From Shewanella psychrotolerans (GTDB lineage: Bacteria; Pseudomonadota; Gammaproteobacteria; Enterobacterales; Shewanellaceae), in the NCBI RefSeq assembly GCF_019457595.1, contig NZ_CP080419.1, positions 2,046,001 to 2,110,000 on the forward strand: DNA of 64,000 nt, in the 5' to 3' direction. The notes under the pieces are model-generated. The model had not been told where the DNA came from, made no database searches, and was given only the letters and a program-made list of their open reading frames with translations. The position numbers and the translations under genes are program-made. The stretch's first letter is position 1. The number at the start of each line of letters is the position of its first letter. Shown here one piece after another: positions 40,357 through 50,181 of this stretch.

Positions 40357-40632
40357 ATGAAACATGTTGTAGATAAAATGCTTGATACTCACAAAGATTT
40401 GGTTCATTCGGAAGGCGTTAAAATTGTTTCGCATACTCAGCGACAGATTGATGAGTGGGTGCAGCATACGGTAACGATTGAAGGGTGTGATGCACCTTTT
40501 AAGTTTCGACGAACCAAGAAGTATCGCAGTCTACAAGGCCAAAAAGTCAACATGACCTATTATCCAGAAACCGAGACGGTAGCGGGCTTTGATTTTGAAA
40601 TAATGAAAGTCGTTAGAATCAAACGCTTTTAA
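40357..40632 (+). CDS. Conserved hypothetical protein (91 aa)
   Basis: A small basic protein (MKHVVDKMLDTHKDLVHSEG...) rich in Lys, Arg and His, with FKFRRTKKYRSLQGQKVNMTYYP, a possible small beta-barrel/nucleic-acid-binding look, and no transmembrane helix. The function is not recognised. It converges with gapA, whose terminator lies in between. Confidence 0.6.
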   Translation: MKHVVDKMLDTHKDLVHSEGVKIVSHTQRQIDEWVQHTVTIEGCDAPFKFRRTKKYRSLQGQKVNMTYYPETETVAGFDFEIMKVVRIKRF

Positions 40633-40756
40633 TATTGTTTATAAGCGCTGCTGATTAAAAAATAGCGTCTTGAATGACTGGTGGTTTGTATCAATGATAT
40701 TGCGCGAATCGTCGTCATATCCTTCCGCCATTCAGTAAGCTAAAAGTGATAGAACT

Positions 40757-40784
40757 AAAAAAGGAGCCAATAGGCTCCTTTTTT
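40757..40784 (-). terminator. gapA terminator
   Basis: AAAAAAGGAGCC / GGCTCCTTTTTT hairpin with a 4-nt loop, 17 bases after the gapA stop; T-run on the minus strand. Confidence 0.85.
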
Positions 40785-40801
40785 CATCTAGCGATCAGAT
40801 G

Positions 40802-41812
40802 CTATTTAGCTGTCATTAATGCAACAGCGTTATCTAGCATACGATTACTAAAGCCCCACTCGTTGTCATACCAAGACATAACTTTAACCAAACGACCGTT
40901 AACACGAGTTTGAGTTGCATCGAAATTTGACGAGAAAGCATTATGATTGAAATCGATAGATACCAATGGCTCGTGGTTAACTGATAGCACTTCACTCATA
41001 GGTGCCATGCTAGCCGCGCGTTCAATAATCGCATTAACTTCTTCAACCGTAGTATCGCGAGCTGCGATAAATGATAAGTCAACCAAAGAAACGTTTACTG
41101 TCGGTACGCGAACAGCCATACCATCAAATTTGCCAGCCAATTCAGGTACAACTAAACCAACAGCAGCAGCTGCACCAGTTTTAGTCGGGATCATTGACAT
41201 AGCAGCAGCACGAGCACGACGTAGGTCGGTGTGGTATACGTCTGATAAACGCTGATCGTTAGTGTATGCGTGAATCGTTGTCATTAGACCTGATTCGATA
41301 CCAATCTCATCATTTAACGGCTTAGCAAATGGCGCTAAACAGTTAGTTGTACAAGAGGCATTAGAGATCACTGTCATATCAGCAGTGATAACGTCGTTGT
41401 TTACGCCATATACAACCGTTGCATCAACATTTTTACCAGGTGCAGAGATAATCACTTTCTTAGCGCCAGCGGTTAGGTGGGGTTGAACGGCTTCTTTAGA
41501 AGTGAAGATACCAGTACATTCGAATACGACATCAACGTTTAGCTCAGCCCATGGCAATTTGCCTGGGTCACGTTCAGAGAAGGTAACAATCTTATCTTCG
41601 TTTACGTAGATAGCTTCTTCGTCATGATCAACTTTAGCGTTGAAACGACCATGCACAGAATCATACTTGGTTAGGTGAGCATTGATTGAAGCATCGCCTA
41701 GATCGTTAATTGCTACGATTTTGATTGGATAGTTCTTTTCGCTTTCATATAACGCGCGAAGTACGTTTCTACCGATACGGCCATAACCGTTAATTGCAAC
41801 GCGGATAGTCAT
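40802..41812 (-). CDS. gapA: Glyceraldehyde-3-phosphate dehydrogenase, type I
   Basis: A 336-residue GAPDH: NAD-binding GYGRIGRN (9-16), catalytic C154 in SNASCTTN, and the C-terminal [12 protein letters not shown]. It oxidises glyceraldehyde-3-phosphate to 1,3-bisphosphoglycerate. D38-L39 after the beta2 strand (AINDLGD) fits NAD preference, unlike erythrose-4-phosphate dehydrogenase, which it also resembles. A HexR-like palindrome lies 35 bases upstream, suggesting repression during growth on non-sugar substrates. Confidence 0.93.
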   Translation of the reverse strand: MTIRVAINGYGRIGRNVLRALYESEKNYPIKIVAINDLGDASINAHLTKYDSVHGRFNAKVDHDEEAIYVNEDKIVTFSERDPGKLPWAELNVDVVFECTGIFTSKEAVQPHLTAGAKKVIISAPGKNVDATVVYGVNNDVITADMTVISNASCTTNCLAPFAKPLNDEIGIESGLMTTIHAYTNDQRLSDVYHTDLRRARAAAMSMIPTKTGAAAAVGLVVPELAGKFDGMAVRVPTVNVSLVDLSFIAARDTTVEEVNAIIERAASMAPMSEVLSVNHEPLVSIDFNHNAFSSNFDATQTRVNGRLVKVMSWYDNEWGFSNRMLDNAVALMTAK

Positions 41813-41846
41813 CTCATATCCCTCAGGTAAATGTATAAAAATAATC

Positions 41847-41863
41847 TGGTAGTAAAATTACCA
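41847..41863. promoter_or_regulatory. HexR-like operator upstream of gapA
   Basis: TGGTAGTAAAATTACCA is an inverted repeat (TGGTA / TACCA); its 13-bp core GTAGTAAAATTAC matches 11 positions of the reported HexR core GTAATTAAATTAC. gapA belongs to the HexR regulon in Shewanella. A second inverted repeat, TTGAC-N7-GTCAA, follows at 41866-41882. Confidence 0.55.
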
Positions 41864-42032
41864 AATTGACAGCGACCGTCAAGTAATATCCCCAATATTC
41901 GGTGATTTAGGTTAACAAATTTACTGATTTCTTTACAGTGGTCAGGTTTTTTACAAAAAGTCGCTATTTTTCTGTAAAAAAAATACTAGTGGCAAACATT
42001 TTGCCGAGCGCTATATGGGGCAAGTCGGCAGG

Positions 42033-42872
42033 CTAGTTTGAGGCGTTTAGCTGTTGCCTAATTTCACTAGAAGCGTAGTCACCGTCATTGAGATGGTTTA
42101 CTAAAGTTTCAGCTTGTTCTGTTAAAAAGGCTTCAAGTTTAGGATCGTCTTTGACCAAAGCACTCATTTTTTGAGCTGAGGCGGTATTTGAAGTCATTAA
42201 GACATTGGCTTTGGAAAAAAGATAAGTCTTCTCTAAATTATTTTCCTGATGATAAATACTCGCCAGACCAAGCAACCAGTTAGGGTCAAACTCTTCTCTA
42301 GATGCAATATCTAGCAGAGTGAGATACAAGCTTTTTGCTTTATTAAGATCAGACTTTTGGTAATAGGCCGCTAAATGAGCCAATATCAATGGATCTTTGA
42401 CTTCACCAGCACGCTCCATTTTTATCACTCTGGCTTGAGCTTGTTGATCGCCAAACCTTACCCAATGGTAAAACGAAAGATAAAGATCTTTACTGTTTTT
42501 AGTTGAATCGCGAAGTTCAGCCAAGTTCTGTGCACTAATACCAAATGCTCGCACTCTATCATTTGTCCGTTCAGGATGAAGTATATGTTGTACTCCAGCT
42601 GCGAGTTCAATGCACTTACTGTATTTTTCGAGATTAATGAGATGTTGATAAATCTGTTTTCCAGAGGGGGAAGGGCTGTTCTTTAACGCGTAGCGCTTTT
42701 GGATCAGGTCTGATTTTTCATAACGACACCAACTGTCGCGATGTAAATCGTCACACAGCTCAGGATTATTTTTACATATAGTGTCGGTATTGACGGCATT
42801 ATCACATCCAAATAGCCCAAAAATAGCGAAAAGAGATAATAATGGTGTAATGATTACAAAATTTGCTCTCAA
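42033..42872 (-). CDS. DUF2989 lipoprotein
   Basis: A 279-residue lipoprotein: hydrophobic N-terminus and lipobox LFGC (C23). The mature part has six further cysteines near the N-terminus (ICKNNPELC, SWC) and alpha-helical, TPR/Sel1-like repeats from about 150 to 250 (AHLAAYYQKSDLNKAKSLY). This matches the DUF2989 family of Shewanella and relatives. Function unknown. It lies upstream of gapA on the same strand, 220 bases away, and is divergent from gapB. Confidence 0.8.
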   Translation of the reverse strand: MRANFVIITPLLSLFAIFGLFGCDNAVNTDTICKNNPELCDDLHRDSWCRYEKSDLIQKRYALKNSPSPSGKQIYQHLINLEKYSKCIELAAGVQHILHPERTNDRVRAFGISAQNLAELRDSTKNSKDLYLSFYHWVRFGDQQAQARVIKMERAGEVKDPLILAHLAAYYQKSDLNKAKSLYLTLLDIASREEFDPNWLLGLASIYHQENNLEKTYLFSKANVLMTSNTASAQKMSALVKDDPKLEAFLTEQAETLVNHLNDGDYASSEIRQQLNASN

Positions 42873-43076
42873 ATGAACGTCCTTTCGTGAGTTTATCTAA
42901 TATTATTACATAGTTAGCGAAAACATCTTACTAGATCAAAAGCCGACTTTTCATTACAATAGCGCCGACCAATAACTGGAATCACATTCCGATAATAATA
43001 GAGTATTGGTCTTTTCTTTTTGTTACTCAAATATTTCTACAAATAAATGTAGTTAAAGTGAGATAAAGGACCTGCA

Positions 43077-44513
43077 ATGACCGCTGATAAACACCTACAA
43101 AGTTGGCAAGAACGTTTCGAAATGGCAGAGGCTATGCAGCCTTTACTTGGTAAGCTATACCGTAATCAAGGTGTAGAAGTGGTGTTATATGGTAAACCCC
43201 TTCTTAATGCTTCCACTATAGAAATCATTAAATCGCACCGCTTAGTGCGCCGTCATGTAGGTGACAAACTAAGGTTGCGTGAAAGCTTCCCATTTGTTGA
43301 AGCACTTAGCAAACTTGCAGTAAAACAATGCAAAGTCGATATTGGTAAATTGGCGGTTAACTATTGGCGTGAGCACACTGATGCAAGCCAAGTTGAAGCG
43401 TATATGGCCCATGAACTTGCTTCAGCAATCGACCATGAAGACAATCAGCAGGCGAGGGATGTTGTTTTATATGGTTTTGGTCGTATTGGACGTCTATTAG
43501 CGCGCTTATTGATTGAAAGAACGGGCGTGAGCAATAAGTTATGTTTGCGTGCAATTGTTCTTCGTGGTGGTCGCAAAGGTGATCTAGAGAAACGTGCAAG
43601 TTTACTTCGTCGCGACTCAGTCCATGGACCATTCAACGGCTCTGTCGAAGTCGATGAAGAGAACAATGCGATCATCGCAAACGGGACTTACATCCAAGTC
43701 ATCTATGCTAACTCGCCAGATGAGATTGACTATACTCAGTATGGTATCAATGACGCACTGGTTGTTGATAATACGGGTATTTGGAAAGATGAAGACGGTC
43801 TCGGTTTACATCTTAAATCCAAAGGCACATCAAAAGTGCTGTTAACTGCGCCCGCAAAAGGTGCAATTAAGAATATCGTTTATGGTGTCAATGAAAGCGA
43901 CATTTTAGATGAAGATACCATAGTGTCTGCCGCAAGTTGTACTACCAACGCTATCACGCCAGTGTTAAAAGCGGTTAATGATAAATATGGCATTATTAAT
44001 GGTCACGTAGAGACGATTCACTCTTATACCAATGACCAGAACTTAATTGATAATTACCACAAAGCAGATCGTCGTGGTCGTAGTGCGCCATTAAATATGG
44101 TTATCACAGAAACGGGTGCGGCTAAAGCGGTTGCTAAGGCGCTACCAATACTTGCTGGCAAACTTACAGGTAATGCGATTCGTGTTCCAACGCCAAATGT
44201 GTCGATGGCTATTATTAGCTTGAATCTAAATGGCGAAACGAATAAAGAGGATATGAACGAATACCTACGTAATGTTGCGTTATGTTCAGAGCTTCAAAAT
44301 CAAGTCGACTATACCGAGTCAACAGAGATCGTCTCTTCAGATCTGGTCGGTTCTCGTTATGCTGGTGTAGTTGATTCGCAAGCGACCATCGCTGAAGGCA
44401 ACCGTACGATTCTTTATGTATGGTATGACAACGAGTTTGGTTATAGCTGCCAGGTGGTTGGTGTGATGCAGAAAATGTTAGGACTTAATTATCAGTCTCT
44501 ACCTGCTGCTTAA
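43077..44513 (+). CDS. gapB: Long GAPDH with N-terminal extension (GapB type)
   Basis: A 478-residue GAPDH, about 140 residues longer than gapA. Residues 1-120 form a helical extension not found in ordinary GAPDH (HLQSWQERFEMAEAMQPLLGKLY). The dehydrogenase part has YGFGRIGR (about 133-140), catalytic C288 in SAASCTTN, and the C-terminal WYDNEFGYS. The VLRGGRKGD segment replaces the acidic residue that selects NAD in gapA, so NADP use is possible. Such long forms in Shewanella and Vibrio are thought to serve gluconeogenesis. Ribosome-binding site AAAGGA precedes the ATG. Confidence 0.88.
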   Translation: MTADKHLQSWQERFEMAEAMQPLLGKLYRNQGVEVVLYGKPLLNASTIEIIKSHRLVRRHVGDKLRLRESFPFVEALSKLAVKQCKVDIGKLAVNYWREHTDASQVEAYMAHELASAIDHEDNQQARDVVLYGFGRIGRLLARLLIERTGVSNKLCLRAIVLRGGRKGDLEKRASLLRRDSVHGPFNGSVEVDEENNAIIANGTYIQVIYANSPDEIDYTQYGINDALVVDNTGIWKDEDGLGLHLKSKGTSKVLLTAPAKGAIKNIVYGVNESDILDEDTIVSAASCTTNAITPVLKAVNDKYGIINGHVETIHSYTNDQNLIDNYHKADRRGRSAPLNMVITETGAAKAVAKALPILAGKLTGNAIRVPTPNVSMAIISLNLNGETNKEDMNEYLRNVALCSELQNQVDYTESTEIVSSDLVGSRYAGVVDSQATIAEGNRTILYVWYDNEFGYSCQVVGVMQKMLGLNYQSLPAA

Positions 44514-44548
44514 AAGCTGATCAGTTTATAGCTTACTGTTATAATTTA

Positions 44549-44580
44549 AATGCCCTAGCAAAGACTAGGGCATTTTTTTA
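44549..44580 (+). terminator. gapB terminator
   Basis: AATGCCCTAG / CTAGGGCATT stem, 6-nt loop, then T-run. Confidence 0.85.
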
Positions 44581-44672
44581 TCAATAAGATGATGTTGCTG
44601 ATTAACAAAAAACCACAAAGGTGAATATTGCAGCAAACAGTTAATTAAACTCAATTATTACTAAAAATAGCG

Positions 44673-44700
44673 TTGACTCTTTTTGTTAAATCGGTAGAAT
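44673..44700 (+). promoter_or_regulatory. Promoter of the tRNA Gly-Cys-Leu operon
   Basis: TTGACT and TAGAAT separated by 16 bp, with a GC-containing discriminator, about 60 bases before the first tRNA. Confidence 0.6.
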
Positions 44701-44766
44701 TCGTTTCCGCAGTCAAGGGAAAGCTTTTTAAGTTAACCTCGATGATATTGAAAGTTATTACATAAT

Positions 44767-44842
44767 GCGACATTAGCTCAGTTGGTAGAGCGATACCTTG
44801 CCAAGGTATAGGTCATCGGTTCGAACCCGATATGTCGCTCCA
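44767..44842 (+). tRNA. tRNA-Gly (GCC)
   Basis: A 76-nt cloverleaf with anticodon GCC (CTTGCCAAG), acceptor GCGACAT / ATGTCGC and encoded CCA. Confidence 0.96.
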
Positions 44843-44876
44843 ATAGTTACATATTGGGTTAACGCCTTCGATATAA

Positions 44877-44950
44877 GGCGCGATGGCAGAATGGCTATGC
44901 TGCGGATTGCAAATCCGTCGATCTCGGTTCGACTCCGGGTCGCGCCTCCA
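44877..44950 (+). tRNA. tRNA-Cys (GCA)
   Basis: A 74-nt tRNA with anticodon GCA (ATTGCAAAT), acceptor GGCGCGA / TCGCGCC and encoded CCA. Confidence 0.96.
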
Positions 44951-44988
44951 CTTTTAGTTTTAACGTTGTTAACGGTAAAACACACATT

Positions 44989-45074
44989 GCCCGTGTGGTG
45001 GAATCGGTAGACACAAGGGATTTAAAATCCCTCGCTGAATAAGCGTGCCAGTTCAAGTCTGGCCACGGGTACCA
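44989..45074 (+). tRNA. tRNA-Leu (TAA)
   Basis: An 86-nt class II tRNA with anticodon TAA (ATTTAAAAT), long variable arm and encoded ACCA. Confidence 0.96.
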
Positions 45075-45085
45075 TCTTAAGATGA

Positions 45086-45118
45086 CAAAAAAGCCTCAAT
45101 AGTTGTTGAGGCTTTTTT
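45086..45118 (+). terminator. Terminator of the tRNA Gly-Cys-Leu operon
   Basis: AAAAAAGCCTCAA / TTGAGGCTTTTTT hairpin with T-run. Confidence 0.85.
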
Positions 45119-45327
45119 GTTTTTCATCGCCAAGAACAGCATTCAAATAATAGCTATCTTTATCAAACATTCTTCAGTTTTATGCATTGAAACCCATAAA
45201 TATTGCGGTAAATCTCATTGAAGTGGAAAAATTGTTGCGTTGAATAAAATCCTCTATGAAGCACAAGATGACAGTGGTATAACTAGCGACGAACCCTACA
45301 TTAACACTTTATTTTAGGAATGCCGTC

Positions 45328-46521
45328 ATGATATTTAACCAGGTAGAACTGGCTCCTGCAGATCCAATTCTAGGTCTTACCGATTCATTTAAAGCTGATC
45401 CTCGATCTGAGAAGGTCAATTTAGGTGTTGGTATTTATAAGGATGAGTCTGGTCAGACTCCAATTCTGAAGTCGGTTAAATTGGCTGAGCAGAAATTGTT
45501 AGGAAATGAAACGAGTAAAAGTTATCTGGGCATTGAAGGCGTTCAGGCGTACAACCATGCAGTACAAACTCTCTTGTTTGGTGCGGATAGCAGTGTCGTT
45601 AACGCGCAGCGCGCTGCAACTGCGCAAGCGCCAGGTGGCACAGGTTCGTTACGGGTAGCGGCTGAATTTGTGGTTCGTAATACCGACTCGAAAACCATAT
45701 GGGTAAGTAATCCAACTTGGGCCAATCACAACAATATTTTCTTATCTGCTGGTTTAGACGTTAAGCAATACACTTACTACGATGCATCAACCCATAGTAT
45801 GGATTTCGATGCGATGTTAGCCGATCTTGAGCAAGCCAAGACTGGCGATCTGGTACTTTTACACGGTTGTTGTCATAACCCAACGGGTATCGATCTTAAT
45901 ATCACTCAATGGGAAGTGATAGCTCAGTTATGTTTGGAAAAAGAGTTAGTACCACTATTTGACTTTGCCTATCAAGGATTCGGAGATGGCGTAGAAGAAG
46001 ATGCACAAGGTTTACGTGCCGTAGCAAACGTGGTCCCAGAATTGATCGTTGCTAATTCTTTTTCAAAGAACTTTGGTCTCTATAATGAGCGTATTGGTGC
46101 AGTGACTATTGTTGCTAAAGATAAAGAAACCGCTGATACTGCATTTAGCCAAGTAAAAAGTACCATTCGCGGTAACTATTCTAATCCTCCAGCACATGGC
46201 GCACTGATCGTTGCTACCATTTTAGGTGATGATGAACTCAAAGCGCTGTGGTTGTCAGAGTTACAACAGATGAGAGACCGTATCGCTCAGATGCGGGTGC
46301 TTTTTGTCGATACGTTAAAAACGGAAGGCGTAACTCAAGATTTTAGCTTTATTTCGACTCAAAATGGTATGTTCAGTTTTTCAGGCTTGAACAAGTCACA
46401 AGTCGGGCGCCTAAAGGACGAGTTTGGGATCTATATTGTAGGTTCTGGCCGCATCAGTGTGGCAGGTATGACTTGTGACAATATGCCCGCCATCTGCAAA
46501 GCGATAGCACAAGTAATCTAA
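45328..46521 (+). CDS. tyrB: Aromatic-amino-acid/aspartate aminotransferase
   Basis: A 397-residue class I PLP aminotransferase of the AspC/TyrB group. Start [20 protein letters not shown] lysine K247 in [22 protein letters not shown]-type motif [13 protein letters not shown]; substrate-binding Arg in the C-terminal GSGRISVAG. It moves amino groups from aspartate or aromatic amino acids to 2-oxoglutarate. Sequence alone does not separate AspC from TyrB, so the symbol is tentative. Monocistronic. Confidence 0.87.
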   Translation: MIFNQVELAPADPILGLTDSFKADPRSEKVNLGVGIYKDESGQTPILKSVKLAEQKLLGNETSKSYLGIEGVQAYNHAVQTLLFGADSSVVNAQRAATAQAPGGTGSLRVAAEFVVRNTDSKTIWVSNPTWANHNNIFLSAGLDVKQYTYYDASTHSMDFDAMLADLEQAKTGDLVLLHGCCHNPTGIDLNITQWEVIAQLCLEKELVPLFDFAYQGFGDGVEEDAQGLRAVANVVPELIVANSFSKNFGLYNERIGAVTIVAKDKETADTAFSQVKSTIRGNYSNPPAHGALIVATILGDDELKALWLSELQQMRDRIAQMRVLFVDTLKTEGVTQDFSFISTQNGMFSFSGLNKSQVGRLKDEFGIYIVGSGRISVAGMTCDNMPAICKAIAQVI

Positions 46522-46544
46522 TATTTTGTGTTGAATTACAATTT

Positions 46545-46579
46545 AAAAATCCCATTGCATGCCTGTAATGGGATTTTTA
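46545..46579. terminator. Bidirectional terminator between aminotransferase and yvcK
   Basis: AAAAATCCCATT / AATGGGATTTTTA hairpin between convergent genes; A- and T-runs on both sides make it usable in both directions. It touches the yvcK stop codon. Confidence 0.8.
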
Positions 46580-47488
46580 TCCCTTTACGTTAAGTTCTGG
46601 TGACGCAACGATTAACGATAAAGCGTCAACCAATGCTTGGCGATCATGGAGTGCGACATGATGTCTACTACGAAGCGGATAGTAAGTAATATTGCCCTCG
46701 GTGAGATAAGACTCACCATTACATAAAACGTGATCGACCGCTTTGTTTCCAAGAACCTGTTTGAACCAATGCAAGCGCTTATCTAAACTAAAGTTTGCCG
46801 CTGTTGATGGTTCTTCCGTGAGATTTTCTATTAAAATAATTTTTGCTCTAGACTCAGTTAATGCTTGGCTGAGTAGGGGCAATAGCAGTGGCGGCATAAT
46901 ACTGGTTAAAAAACTGCCAGGTCCTAAAATAATTAACTCAGCATTTTTTATTGCCAAATAGGCCTCATGTGTGGCTTCGACCATTGGCTCAAGTGATAGT
47001 GCAATAGGATCTTCCTTCATTTCATCAACTTGTACTTCACCGAATATACGATTTCCACAAGATTGAATAGCCACTAAATGGGTTGGTTGCTCAGACATTG
47101 GGATCACTTTGGTTTGAATGTTTAGTAGCCTTCGAATTAGATTAACCGCATCGAGTGGTCTGACACACAACTGATCCAGCGCCAAAAGGATAAGATTGCC
47201 TAAATTGTGATTGTTTAACTCGCTATTACCTTCGAAACGGTATTCAAATAATAACGAGCCGATTGAGGGACGACTGGCAAGTTGGGATAAACAGTTCCGC
47301 AGATCGCCCCAAGCGATACAATCTTGTTCTTGTCTTAAACGGCCTGTTGAACCACCATTATCGGTAGTTGCAACAATTCCAGTTAGACGCGGGCCTAAAA
47401 ATGATAATGAGGAGAGAACTCTGCCAAGTCCATGGCCTCCGCCAATTGCCACTACATTTGAAAATTGATTAAGTGCATTGTTTTGCAT
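46577..47488 (-). CDS. yvcK: Gluconeogenesis-factor-like YvcK/YbhK protein
   Basis: A 303-residue CofD-like Rossmann protein. GGGHGLGRVLSSL and ATTDNGGSTGRLR near the N-terminus, HNLGNLILLAL, and LGPGSFLTSIMPPLL are diagnostic of the UPF0052/YvcK family. Members bind UDP-sugars and affect cell shape and carbon use; the E. coli name is ybhK. No catalytic activity is proven. Divergent from bax. Confidence 0.88.
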   Translation of the reverse strand: MQNNALNQFSNVVAIGGGHGLGRVLSSLSFLGPRLTGIVATTDNGGSTGRLRQEQDCIAWGDLRNCLSQLASRPSIGSLLFEYRFEGNSELNNHNLGNLILLALDQLCVRPLDAVNLIRRLLNIQTKVIPMSEQPTHLVAIQSCGNRIFGEVQVDEMKEDPIALSLEPMVEATHEAYLAIKNAELIILGPGSFLTSIMPPLLLPLLSQALTESRAKIILIENLTEEPSTAANFSLDKRLHWFKQVLGNKAVDHVLCNGESYLTEGNITYYPLRSRHHVALHDRQALVDALSLIVASPELNVKG

Positions 47489-47624
47489 TCGGGTCTTTCC
47501 TTCCTGAATCCCCTGATCGAACGGTGGCCATTATATCCAATATCACCGCTTAGCATAGCGGTTTTGTTAAAATTGCCAGATGACATATAATCGATGCGAT
47601 ATAGTCTAAAAAGAGCGAGCTAAT

Positions 47625-48455
47625 TTGAAAACAGGTCTAATCAACAAACTTATATTGTCGTTAGCCATCGTGGTTTTGGCTTTATTAGCAATTAAACTGA
47701 TATTGATCGAACGGGATTCGATTCAGAGTCAAGAAGTGAATGGGAAACTATTAAAAAACAAACTCAAGTACAGTGCTATTCCAGATTTTGACGCAATAGT
47801 CGATGTTGGCGAAAAGAAACAAGCATTTTTTGATTTTTTGCGACCAGCTATATCTCACCATAACGCGATTATCCTCGATGAGAGAAAATTTTTGCTTCAG
47901 TCGCAGCAACATCTGGCAGAGGATCTTATGTTGTCCGAGGCGGAGGAGTTTCGAATTTTCAAAATAGCCAGTAAGTATCAATATGCCATGCGCAGCGTTA
48001 CTCAAGACACATTAGATAATCTTCTCGTTCGAGTCGATATTATTCCTGAGAACCTTGTGCTTATTCAGGCTGCTAATGAAACTGGATGGGGAAGTAGTCG
48101 ATTTGCTAAAGAAGGCCTTAATTTTTTTGGACAATGGTGCTTTAAAAAGGGCTGCGGGCTTATACCACAATCGCGTTCTAAAGGCATGAGTCATGAAGTT
48201 GCTGTTTTTAAAAGTGTTGATGAATCTGTTGGCTCCTACATGCGCAATCTAAATTCAAATGCTGCATACTCCCTGCTAAGAGCAATAAGGGCCGATCTTA
48301 GAGCGGAAGATCAGCCTGTTAGCGCTGATAAACTGGTATACGGTTTAATGAATTATTCAGAACGTCAAGAAGCTTACATTGATGAGTTACTTGAAATGTT
48401 ACGTCATAACAATCAATATTTGGTGGAAAATAATGAACAAAGGCCTGCTGTTTAG
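47625..48455 (+). CDS. bax: Bax-type glucosaminidase (peptidoglycan hydrolase)
   Basis: A 276-residue protein starting at TTG 47625, with GAGCGAG before it. One N-terminal membrane anchor (about 8-28) is followed by a GH73/LYZ2-type glucosaminidase domain; QAANETGWGSSRFAKEGLNFFGQWC holds the probable catalytic E152. The C-terminal NYSERQEAYIDEL region matches Bax proteins. It probably trims peptidoglycan in the periplasm. The next gene starts inside its last codons (23 bases overlap). Confidence 0.85.
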   Translation: MKTGLINKLILSLAIVVLALLAIKLILIERDSIQSQEVNGKLLKNKLKYSAIPDFDAIVDVGEKKQAFFDFLRPAISHHNAIILDERKFLLQSQQHLAEDLMLSEAEEFRIFKIASKYQYAMRSVTQDTLDNLLVRVDIIPENLVLIQAANETGWGSSRFAKEGLNFFGQWCFKKGCGLIPQSRSKGMSHEVAVFKSVDESVGSYMRNLNSNAAYSLLRAIRADLRAEDQPVSADKLVYGLMNYSERQEAYIDELLEMLRHNNQYLVENNEQRPAV

Positions 48456-49053
48456 TTGCCTATTTGCTGTGAGTTTTGTAGCACAATCATCACCGATATC
48501 TCTTGAATATCAAGGGTTTTATCAAAGGTTGAAACAGGTAAATAAAGGACACTACCCACTCATCGAACTCGTTTTTTCGGTGCCCAAAGATAATGGGTGT
48601 ATCATTCAAGACGGTTTTATTAGCACCGAAAAAGAGCGGTTTCCACTGACCATCACGGCAGAGCAAAGAGTGTTTATTCCTTTCGATGAAAGGCTGAAGT
48701 CTGATCGGGCATTAATTAATTTACAGATGGAAAATGATGCCAGCCTCTGTGGCGTCGCTATGCAAATAAGAGCCAAACGACCAATGATTGATTATGGCAA
48801 AGCTGATCTATTAGCCATTCAATCACAAATGGATGAACTGCTTCACAGTATGCAAGGTTTTCCGATGCGTTATTTTACTGACGATATTGCTGGCGTCAGT
48901 TTTGAATTCGTTGAACCAGCTAGTGTAACAATTGATGGAAAGATGGAGTTAATAGAAGGGACATATAGATTGTCTCGCCAACATATTAATACCATGACAA
49001 AACTCTCTTTTAGTCGTGAACCTAATGTCATTAGCCCGTGGATAAATCACTAG
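48433..49053 (+). CDS. DUF2987 secreted protein
   Basis: A 206-residue protein if started at the ATG at 48433 (MNKGLLFSCLFAVSFVAQSSP), preceded by GGTGGA; the open frame extends upstream inside bax. The signal peptide is clear. The rest matches DUF2987, a gammaproteobacterial periplasmic family: YQGFYQRLKQVNKGHYPLIELVFSV and a pair of conserved Cys (GCIIQDG, SLCGV). Function unknown; overlap with bax suggests joint expression and a cell-envelope role. Confidence 0.78.
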   Translation: MNKGLLFSCLFAVSFVAQSSPISLEYQGFYQRLKQVNKGHYPLIELVFSVPKDNGCIIQDGFISTEKERFPLTITAEQRVFIPFDERLKSDRALINLQMENDASLCGVAMQIRAKRPMIDYGKADLLAIQSQMDELLHSMQGFPMRYFTDDIAGVSFEFVEPASVTIDGKMELIEGTYRLSRQHINTMTKLSFSREPNVISPWINH

Positions 49054-49071
49054 CCTCAATAGCAATATAAA

Positions 49072-49112
49072 AGCCCTCAATATTACTCTATATCATTAGG
49101 GGCTTTTATATT
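49072..49112 (+). terminator. Terminator after the DUF2987 gene
   Basis: ATAAAAGCCC / GGGGCTTTTAT pairing over an AT-rich loop, followed by a T-rich stretch; also suits the converging ttcA transcript. Confidence 0.6.
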
Positions 49113-49143
49113 TGCAGTTTTACTTTTCGTCGACGACAGCCAA

Positions 49144-50097
49144 TTACGGCGTATAAGTGCTGACCACATTAATTTTTAAGGCGTCAGTGTTACGCTTGGC
49201 TTCATCTAAATCAATATGACCACTGTTGGATAAATCAAGAAAGTCGAATGCTGGAAGATCTGACTCGGCTACATCGCCTTTCATTGGTGCGTTCGGATCT
49301 TGCTTCAATGACACAAAATCGAATTGAGATCTATCAACACCTTGTGAAGGGCTAGTGTTTTGCATCGCTGTAAAGATGGTTTCTAAGCGGCCAGGAAACT
49401 GTTTATCCCAAGTATTTAACATATCTTTGATTGCTGCACGTTTAAGGTTTTCTTGTGAGCCACACAGGTTACATGGAATTATCGGAAACTGTTTTAGCTC
49501 GGCGTATTCAGCAATATCTTTTTCACGGCTGTAGGCGAGGGGACGGATCACTACATTCGAACCATCATCAGAACGGAGCTTTGGCGGCATTGCTTTTTGT
49601 TTACCAGCATAAAACATATTGAGAAACAGGGTCTCAATAATATCGTCGCGATGATGGCCTAATGCAATTTTGGTTGCGCCAATTTTTTGAGCGAAGCCAT
49701 AGAGGGTGCCTCTTCGCAAGCGGCTACAAAGAGAACAAGTTGTTTTGCCTTCAGGTATTTTATCTTTAACAATTGAGTAGGTATCTTTCTCTAAGATATG
49801 ATAAGGCACATTTAAGGTATCTAAATAAGCTGGCAAAATATCTTCAGGGAACCCTGGTTGCTTCTGGTCGAGGTTAACTGCGACTAAGTTAAATGATACT
49901 GGCGCACGTTGCTGTAAGTTAATCAGGATATCTAACATGGCGTAGCTATCTTTTCCGCCAGAAAGACAGCACATTACCGTATCACCCTCTTCAATCATGT
50001 TGTAGTCGGCAATAGCGGTGCCTACTTCACGTCGAAGACGTTTCTGGAGTTTATTTAACCTCGTGATCTGCTTTTTTGAGAGGGTATCGTCAGACAT
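49144..50097 (-). CDS. ttcA: tRNA 2-thiocytidine biosynthesis protein TtcA
   Basis: A 317-residue protein when started at MSDDTLS (ATG at 50097), in line with E. coli TtcA. PP-loop SGGKDS (46-51) and the Fe-S cluster cysteines C121 and C124 ([10 protein letters not shown]) and C209 (PCNLC) are present. It thiolates C32 of several tRNAs in an ATP- and Fe-S-dependent reaction. In E. coli it also neighbours uspE-fnr. Normal apart from a slightly different C-terminal tail. Confidence 0.96.
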   Translation of the reverse strand: MSDDTLSKKQITRLNKLQKRLRREVGTAIADYNMIEEGDTVMCCLSGGKDSYAMLDILINLQQRAPVSFNLVAVNLDQKQPGFPEDILPAYLDTLNVPYHILEKDTYSIVKDKIPEGKTTCSLCSRLRRGTLYGFAQKIGATKIALGHHRDDIIETLFLNMFYAGKQKAMPPKLRSDDGSNVVIRPLAYSREKDIAEYAELKQFPIIPCNLCGSQENLKRAAIKDMLNTWDKQFPGRLETIFTAMQNTSPSQGVDRSQFDFVSLKQDPNAPMKGDVAESDLPAFDFLDLSNSGHIDLDEAKRNTDALKINVVSTYTP

Positions 50098-50181
50098 AAT
50101 AAAAAACGCGCCTAGTATCATCAAATTCTGGGCGCGTAGTATAGCTTAAAAAATTCGGCTTAAGAAGTGAAGCTTGTCAGC

